DNA of 64,000 nucleotides from Rhizophagus clarus. Taxonomy: Eukaryota; Glomeromycota; Glomeromycetes; Glomerales; Glomeraceae. The translations under genes were made by a program, and so were the position numbers. The stretch is from contig BLAL01000156.1 in NCBI GenBank assembly GCA_015698045.1, forward strand, positions 372,001 to 436,000, written 5' to 3'. The notes beneath the pieces are model-generated. The model did not search any database and was not told the DNA's origin. It saw nothing but the letters and a program-made list of their open reading frames with translations. The first letter of the stretch is position 1, and each line of letters starts with the position of its first letter. Shown here one piece after another: positions 58,426 through 64,000 of this stretch.

Positions 58426-58660
58426 CTTGTAGACGAGGATGCAATGCGTGATGTTCTTGTAGAAGGATGCAATGCATCCATTTTGCAATAACGAATCTCT
58501 TGTAGGATTGCACTTGTTATTTACGTTTGTAAAAAAAAAAAAGACGAAATGCTTGTAGAAGGGTGCAATGCATTTATTTATTTACGCTTGTAAAAATAAA
58601 GAGACACTTGTAGAAGGATGCAATGCATTTATATTTATTTACGCTCGTAAAAAAATCAAC
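58426..58660. repeat. Tandem CTTGTAGAAGGATGCAATGC repeat, about five copies
   Basis: Copies begin at 58426, 58456, 58499, 58552 and 58607; the last two are nearly identical over about 50 bp and continue with TTATTTACGC[TC][TC]GTAAAAA. A tail of shorter CTTGTAATA words runs to 58,750. Confidence 0.75.
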
Positions 58661-58855
58661 TTGTAAAAACCTCTTGTAATACTTGTAATAAATAAAACCC
58701 TTGTAATACTTCTTGTAATATTCATTGATATATTTGTAATACTTGTAAAAAACCACTCATAATACTTCGTTCATCAAGAACGCTTCACTCGGTCTTTACT
58801 TAATCACTTGTAAAAAAAAACACTTTATACACATAAAACACTCCAATATTTTCTC

Positions 58856-59290
58856 TGGCAAAAAATCTGAATTTCGTACTTTATTATCGAGAACATTGCA
58901 AACCCAAAAACAAAAAAATTTACAGAAAAAAAAATAAAAAAAAAAAAATGAAAATCAAAAAAAATAAAAAAGAGAAAATAATAAGTGGCAAAAATTAAAA
59001 AAAAAATTGGCAAAACGATAAAAAAAAATTGGCAAATCTGAATAAAAAAAAGAACAAAATTGGCAAAAAATCTGAATATAAACGTAATTAAGAATTGGCA
59101 AAATTTCGAAGAAACAAAAAAAATTGGCAAATTAATTAAAAGAACTAAAAAAAATTGGCAAAATCTGAATAAAATGTGAACAAAAAAAAATTGGCAAAAT
59201 CTGAATTAAAAAAAAATTGGCAAAATCTGAAAACTAAAAATTGGCAAAATCTGAATATGACAAACAAAAAAAAGTGGCAAAATCTGAATA
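58856..59290. repeat. Cluster of twelve TGGCAAA[AT] words
   Basis: Twelve copies of [TG]TGGCAAA lie between 58,856 and 59,280, most within ATTGGCAAAATCTGAA and spaced about 23-35 bp apart in an A-rich background, all in the same orientation. It looks like a degenerate minisatellite. It produces artificial open frames that I do not treat as genes. Confidence 0.75.
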
Positions 59291-61032
59291 TAAAGGAACA
59301 ATTCGTAAATTCGATAAAATCGTTAAAAGTAATTCGTGAAATTAATGCGAAAATTGGTATTATTGGCGAATGCGGTACTAGTAGAGTTAAGAAATTGTAA
59401 AATTATTTTCATAAATTTACAAATGATGATGGATGAATTGGATTTTTTTTTAGAAAAATATTAATTAAATAAATAGAAATCACAAACACAAACAAAAAAA
59501 TTTCGAAAGTTACTAAACGAAAATAAAAAATTGAGGAAAATCACAAACACAAACAAAAAAAATTTCGAGTTTTGGAAAATATGTAAAAAAAAAAAAAAAG
59601 TTTTTTTTTTTTTTGGCGGTATGATAAAATGCTATATTTGGTGGTGGTAATTATTATTAGGCATAAAATAAATCAAAGGGCGGATTTTTAAAAACTTAAT
59701 ATTTGTTGTTGTTGTTGTTGTTCGAGTGTTGTTAAAAATTCTTAACTTCACAAATCGTGAGAACGAAACAAGAAAAGAAAAGAATAGATGTTCCAGAGAA
59801 AAAAACGTCAAACAACACCCACCCACAAAAAACATGAAATTTGTTTCTAACCAAAAAACAAAATAGCCAATACAAGAAAAAAATGGAAAAACCCATGCTG
59901 CAAAAAATCAAAGAAACCTAGCTCCGTGTGCCAATTCAATTCTTCGTCAGAGAATACGATTGCACCGTATGCTGGGCTTTATAACTTCATCATACCAAAA
60001 GAAAATAAATAATATATATATATAAGAAAGATAAAATATAAAATATAATAATATATGAATAAAATGTTCGTATTTTCTTTCGATAATTTAGGCGTGGGCC
60101 CATTAGCAGTGACCTGCGATTGATTACATCCTTAGGAATCGAACAGGTTGACAGTGACCAGCTTCAATAATCTCTATGATTCCTTGGAGTGTGTCTTTCC
60201 AGTTGTTTAGTGTTAGGATAAATTGTTTAAAGTAAAGAAACAACCCATATCTAAAGTGGATAAGTATGTGTGAAATCCTTTCCAATGAAAATCATCCTGT
60301 CCTTCTTTGTTTGGTTTTGACGACAATGAAGTGAGGGTGGTTGGTAGCTTCAAAAGCTGGAAGCTGTTGAAGTGGGATTTGTTTTTTCATTATAAGTGTA
60401 TATTCGAATAATATATATAATAAAAATTTTGATGCAAAGATTATATTGCGATGATTGTTGTTGAATGGAAAAGTTATTTGCAAAGAGAAAATTATCGTGG
60501 CATGTACGAAGAAATACGAATAATCGAAGTTATTTGCAAACGCAATCGTTGCGATTGACAAAAGACGGAAAAAGACTTTCGAGTTTTAAAATATTACAAA
60601 CACAAACATTTTTTTTTTGAAAAAGGGGATAATAGTGGTAAAATAAAGTTGAGTGGTAAAAGGTATTCAATACCTTTTTTTTTTTTAAAGTGGTAAAAAA
60701 ACGTAAAGTAGAATCGAAGAAATTTTTTTTTTAAAAAAACTACACGAGTGCGATGGAATACATTATAGTACAAAGTTCATGAAAACCAAAAAAAAACATC
60801 CTAATAAAATAATAAATTGTTCATTATAACCCAATATAATATATAATATAAAAGAAAAAAATAAAAAAATAAAAAAAAAGAGTTGAATAAAATTCCAAAA
60901 AAAAATTTTTTGAAATTTTTTATCGAAAAAAAAGTGGGAAGTGAGGCACTTTAAGTACCTTTTTTTGAATGAAAGGAAAAGTTGTGACTGGTCATCTCTT
61001 TTCCTTTCTAACCTTCTTTGTGGAAGAAAAGT

Positions 61033-62213
61033 TTAGAAAACGGTACTGTTCCATAACATGGAACCGCACCAGCTTACAACATCTTTAACATTGGATGCAA
61101 TGTTTACACAACGTTCCACAACTCCTGATTCAGCAGTTTCAGAATCGCCGAACGCCACGTGTGAAGTCACATGTTTATGATCAACAAAGCTATTTTTAGA
61201 ATAGGCCGACATCTTTTTTCCTGCAGTGGCTGTGTATGCAGAAGGTGGCGCGGGTGATCTGCGATTCGGAGATCGAGGAGCGGACGGAGATCGTCTTGGA
61301 ATTGATTTAACCAATGGTGGAAGTGGTGGCATTACAAATTCATCATCATCATCATCATTGGAATTTCCATCTAACCATGCACCATCTTCACCGAATAATC
61401 GGAGTTTTCCAGTTGATTTAACTTGTTCTTTTGCCCATGCAAATATTTGTTCATATTGCTCAACATTTTTACCGCATGATAAGTCTTCTTCCATCTTTGT
61501 GAAAAATGGATTACTCATTCTGCGTCTTGGTTGTGGTTGTGGTTGAGGTATTGGTTGAGGGCGTATGGTATAATGGGTAGGAGTATAATGAACTTGTTCA
61601 AGGTTGCGGCTAAATCTGATAGATTTCTTCTTTTGTTTTGGTTCAATAGGAATTGTATGTCGACGTTTTGGGAAAGATTTTTCGTTGACCAAAGCGTTAC
61701 AGGCATAAGAGAAGAGGTCTTTTAAAGGATCATGCTCTACGGGTTTCTTTAGAGCTGGTTTAATTGTAGGAGAAGTGGAATAAGGTGATAAACTAGGTGA
61801 AGGAGGACAACCAGTATCTGGTGGAGTTCCAACCAAGGTCTTGTCATCATCATCTTCCATGAATGGATCATTATCTGGTTGATAAAGAGGTCCATACAAC
61901 CAAAGGATATCGCATTCCTTTTGCCTATTGACAAATAAAATAAAAATAAAAATAAAAAATTTGTTTTTAGTAATATGCGTCATATATTTCATCATATATT
62001 TCTGAAAAAAGAAAAAATGAAGGCGCGACTATTTGTTTTTGTGTGACCAAATTTTTTTTTTTTTTGAAAAGTTCCACCACAATATAAACAAGAAAGAAAT
62101 GAGGGGAAATAACAATAACAACAATAACAATAATAATAAATAATAAATAATAATAATAATAATAATAATAACTTTAAGTTAATTAATGAATGAATGAATA
62201 TCCGTAGAAATCC

Positions 62214-62244
<31 letters not shown>

Positions 62245-63051
62245 AATAATAATCCAAAAAAAGTAATCAGGCAATGATTCTCCAAAAAAAAATCTAATCA
62301 TTCATCTTATCGAAAAGAAGAAGGATTACAAACAACAATGCAATATAATGTCCCCCATGATCAAATAAAAAAAAACAAGGATGCGGATGCAATTCATGTT
62401 TCCTTATAAGGGTAGATTTTTTCATAACCAATTAATTTTTTGCCGTGTACTTCGCCTCTCATTATTCTTCACACCCATTTCTGCCCCCTTAAAATTTTTT
62501 TGGGGTGCCAAAATAAAGTTGGTCACACAGATATACCCGTACCACCCCCCTTAAAAAAAAGAGAAAAAAAAAAATATTTTTTTTTTCCTACATTTCTCAA
62601 AAACTTACCATTTTAAAGTCTTTGGCGAAACTAGTTTGTTTCCTTTACCAACACAACCAACTGAAGGACCCATACGTCTCCATAAAGCGTTCTTCATACG
62701 AATTAAGCGCTTCTCTTCTGCGCGTAAAGCAGATTCTTCTTTCTGTTGTTTGAGTTGTCTACTAATGTTTCCAATATTTCCTATCGTAGCAACATTGTCA
62801 TTTTTTCCACGATGAGCTTGTTGTGCTTGTTGAGCTGCTTTTTGAGACAATTGTTTAGAATGTGAAGAACTTTTCCTAAGTTTTCTTTGACCTTTTTGTT
62901 CGCGTTCTTCACGTAATTTCTCTTGACAGATATCAAGTTGTTTGCAAACTTCTTTGTAGGAGGAGATAACATCAGTATCGGTCCATTTATGAGTTTGACC
63001 GAGATAATCAACAGATTGTGTGGCAGAATAAGTGACTGATGGTTGTTCCAT
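61033..63051 (-). CDS. Unrecognised 444-aa coiled-coil protein with possible PP1-docking motif
   Basis: Two exons (63051-62609 and 61924-61033) join in phase, splitting a Trp codon across a 684-bp intron that is long for this window. Residues 30-60 and 95-120 are charged coiled-coil (QLDICQEKLREEREQKGQRK; KQQKEESALRAEEKRLIRMK). A distinctive core spans the junction: NALWRRMGPSVGCVGKGNK, then SPKTLKWQKECDILWLYGPL. An acidic/Ser-Pro region follows, then KKKSIRFSRNLEQVHY with K-S-I-R-F (residues 248-252), which fits the RVxF docking motif for protein phosphatase 1, then P/Q-rich and basic Ser-Pro segments. Reg1/Gac1-type PP1 adaptors are one possibility; I cannot name it. The promoter region upstream (63,052-64,000) is packed with T-runs. 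Confidence 0.75.
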
Positions 63052-63701
63052 TTTTTAAAAATTATTATTACTTTTGTACAAGAAGTTTTTTTTTTTTAGT
63101 GTTCGTTATAATAAATTTTTTTTTTGTTATAAAAAATATATTTACAAAAAATTAGAATTTTTTTCGTGAATCGAATTGTTTTTTTTTTAATCAAAAACAC
63201 TTTAAGTGTAATCTCGTTTTTGTTGTTTGGTTCTCTCTAAATTATTAATATTAAATTATAAACTTCATTAAAAAATAAAGGAAGTTTCGAATATTGTTTT
63301 TTTCTTCAAAATGAGAACTGAATCAAAGCGGTTTCTTTCTTTTTTTTTTTTTGATATATATAATGAAATATATATCACATAAAAGGGAACTAATGGTAAA
63401 TTTTTTGTTTGGAGGAGTTTTTATTTGAAAGAGAGAAGTTATAAAACTTCAACCTTACTTTCAAAAAAATATTATGAAATTAAAAAAAATTCGTCAAAGC
63501 AGAAAGAAAAAAAAAAGGATTTTTTTTTTTTTTCGTTGTTGAAATATTTGGGTTAAACGCCAAAGAGGGTTATTTTATATTAAAAAAATTTTTTTTTTTT
63601 TTTTTTCTGATCTTCTTGTGTTTTATTATTTTTTAACTGTTACTTTTAGGTAGTAAAAAAAAAAAAAAAAAAATTTAATATAAAAAAAAAAAATTTTTTT
63701 T

Positions 63702-63732
<31 letters not shown>

Positions 63733-64000
63733 CCAGAGTTTCTAATCTTAATTAAAATTATTTTTTTTTTTTTTTTTTTAATATATTTAAAAAATTTTTT
63801 TTTTTTTTTTTTTTTTTTTTAAAGTTGCAAGTTTTTTTTTTTTTTAAAGTTAGGCTTTCCTTGTAATTTATACAAAAGATATTATAATGTAACGTAAATG
63901 AAAAGGAAAAAAAAAAAAAAAAATTTTTATTTATTTTAGTTACAATATTACAATAATAATAATAATAATAATCTCTTAACCTACATATTATAAAAAAAAA
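63052..64000. promoter_or_regulatory. Upstream region of the 444-aa gene, homopolymer-rich
   Basis: No gene is seen before the window ends. It contains long T- and A-runs, a (TTTA)n microsatellite at about 63,703-63,732 and a (TAA)n run at about 63,951-63,972. It presumably includes the promoter and 5' UTR; no specific sites were recognised. Confidence 0.4.

Larger units (their letters stand above)
48789..61032. other. 12-kb gene-free, transposon-poor, microsatellite-rich region
   Basis: No frame could be supported. Longer open stretches are driven by homopolymers or A+T bias (for example 55165-55512). The region holds dozens of A/T runs longer than 10, TAA/GAT/TTTA microsatellites, and several clustered motifs listed separately. 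The 49,750-50,095 plus-strand frame has membrane-like segments (GIVVILKLIIPMMFFG) and is the only coding-like stretch, but it lacks a start and a partner exon. This could be a long regulatory or noncoding-RNA region. Confidence 0.5.

Noticed and set aside
59176-59400. 74-aa frame with repeated Asn-Leu-Trp-Gln-like words
   Set aside because: It is produced by the TGGCAAAATCTGAA repeat and is not a gene.
60658-60690. AAAAGGTATTCAATACCTTTT hairpin followed by a T-run, as a terminator
   Set aside because: Although it resembles a bacterial terminator, this is eukaryotic DNA with no gene in register, and similar A/T palindromes are frequent here.
1-64000. tRNA and rRNA genes
   Set aside because: Scanned by eye for T-loop GTTCRANNC words with matching acceptor stems and for conserved rRNA segments; none was convincing. 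A covariance-model search would be decisive.

Overview
The window looks like nuclear DNA of a very A+T-rich, intron-dense fungus. The best fit is an arbuscular mycorrhizal glomeromycotinan of the Rhizophagus type. This rests on short GT-AG introns (about 60-120 bp) in nearly every gene, housekeeping genes of fungal type, a large load of decayed DNA transposons, and an AAA-ATPase/PD-(D/E)XK nuclease gene of a kind that, as I recall, is expanded in these fungi. The assignment is inference; no species marker is present.

Layout. (1) 308-5797 is gene-dense: ATP synthase OSCP subunit (+), eIF6 (-), an intronless mitochondrial-type ribosomal protein uS3 (+) and an ornithine-type mitochondrial carrier (-). 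(2) 5798-9878 is an A+T-rich desert with one SINE-like insertion. (3) 9879-20428 is a second gene-dense block: the SMC5/6 SUMO ligase NSE2 (+), a tiny membrane protein (-), a double-dsRBD protein (-), a Trx-Grx-Grx protein of the GLRX3/PICOT class (-), proteasome lid subunit RPN5 (+), the small subunit of serine palmitoyltransferase (-), ATG5 (-) and a BORCS7-like small protein (+). Exon-by-exon reading gives products close to the usual family lengths (for example eIF6 245 aa, RPN5 446 aa, GLRX3 333 aa, ATG5 298 aa). Several neighbours are divergent and share short promoters. (4) 20650-25400 is an accessory block: a Cys-rich fragment, a broken Tse2-like ADP-ribosyltransferase gene, an apparently intact AAA-ATPase/nuclease gene, and a short coiled-coil fragment.

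(5) 26150-48800 is a transposon graveyard. It holds a piggyBac element with one nonsense codon; two short inverted-repeat elements that share AGGAYCCC-type ends and 8-bp target duplications; a 4.05-kb hAT element with exact ends and an 8-bp duplication, nested inside an older unrecognised 834-bp direct repeat; a second SINE-like copy; a 175-bp satellite; a 1.7-kb minisatellite lying between 12-bp inverted termini; two large fold-back structures; a Tc1/mariner-type fold-back element; and a 174-bp MITE.

(6) 48790-61032 has no gene I can support. Unlike region 5 it is nearly free of transposons, and consists of homopolymers, microsatellites and several clustered short motifs (a 13-bp-periodic C5 array, TGGCAAA clusters, CTTGTAGAAGG repeats). 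It lies 3' of a two-exon gene (61033-63051, -) for an unrecognised 444-aa coiled-coil protein with a possible PP1-docking motif.

The conserved genes serve ordinary core functions (respiration, translation, proteolysis, autophagy, genome maintenance, sphingolipid synthesis, iron-sulfur/redox) and do not form one pathway. The least ordinary items are the nuclear copy of a mitochondrial-type rps3, the discrete about 110-bp retroposed unit with perfect target duplications, the decayed toxin-type ADP-ribosyltransferase next to the AAA/nuclease gene, and the precisely reconstructable nested insertions. Two genes (GLRX3 and ATG5) need GC-AG introns to stay in frame.
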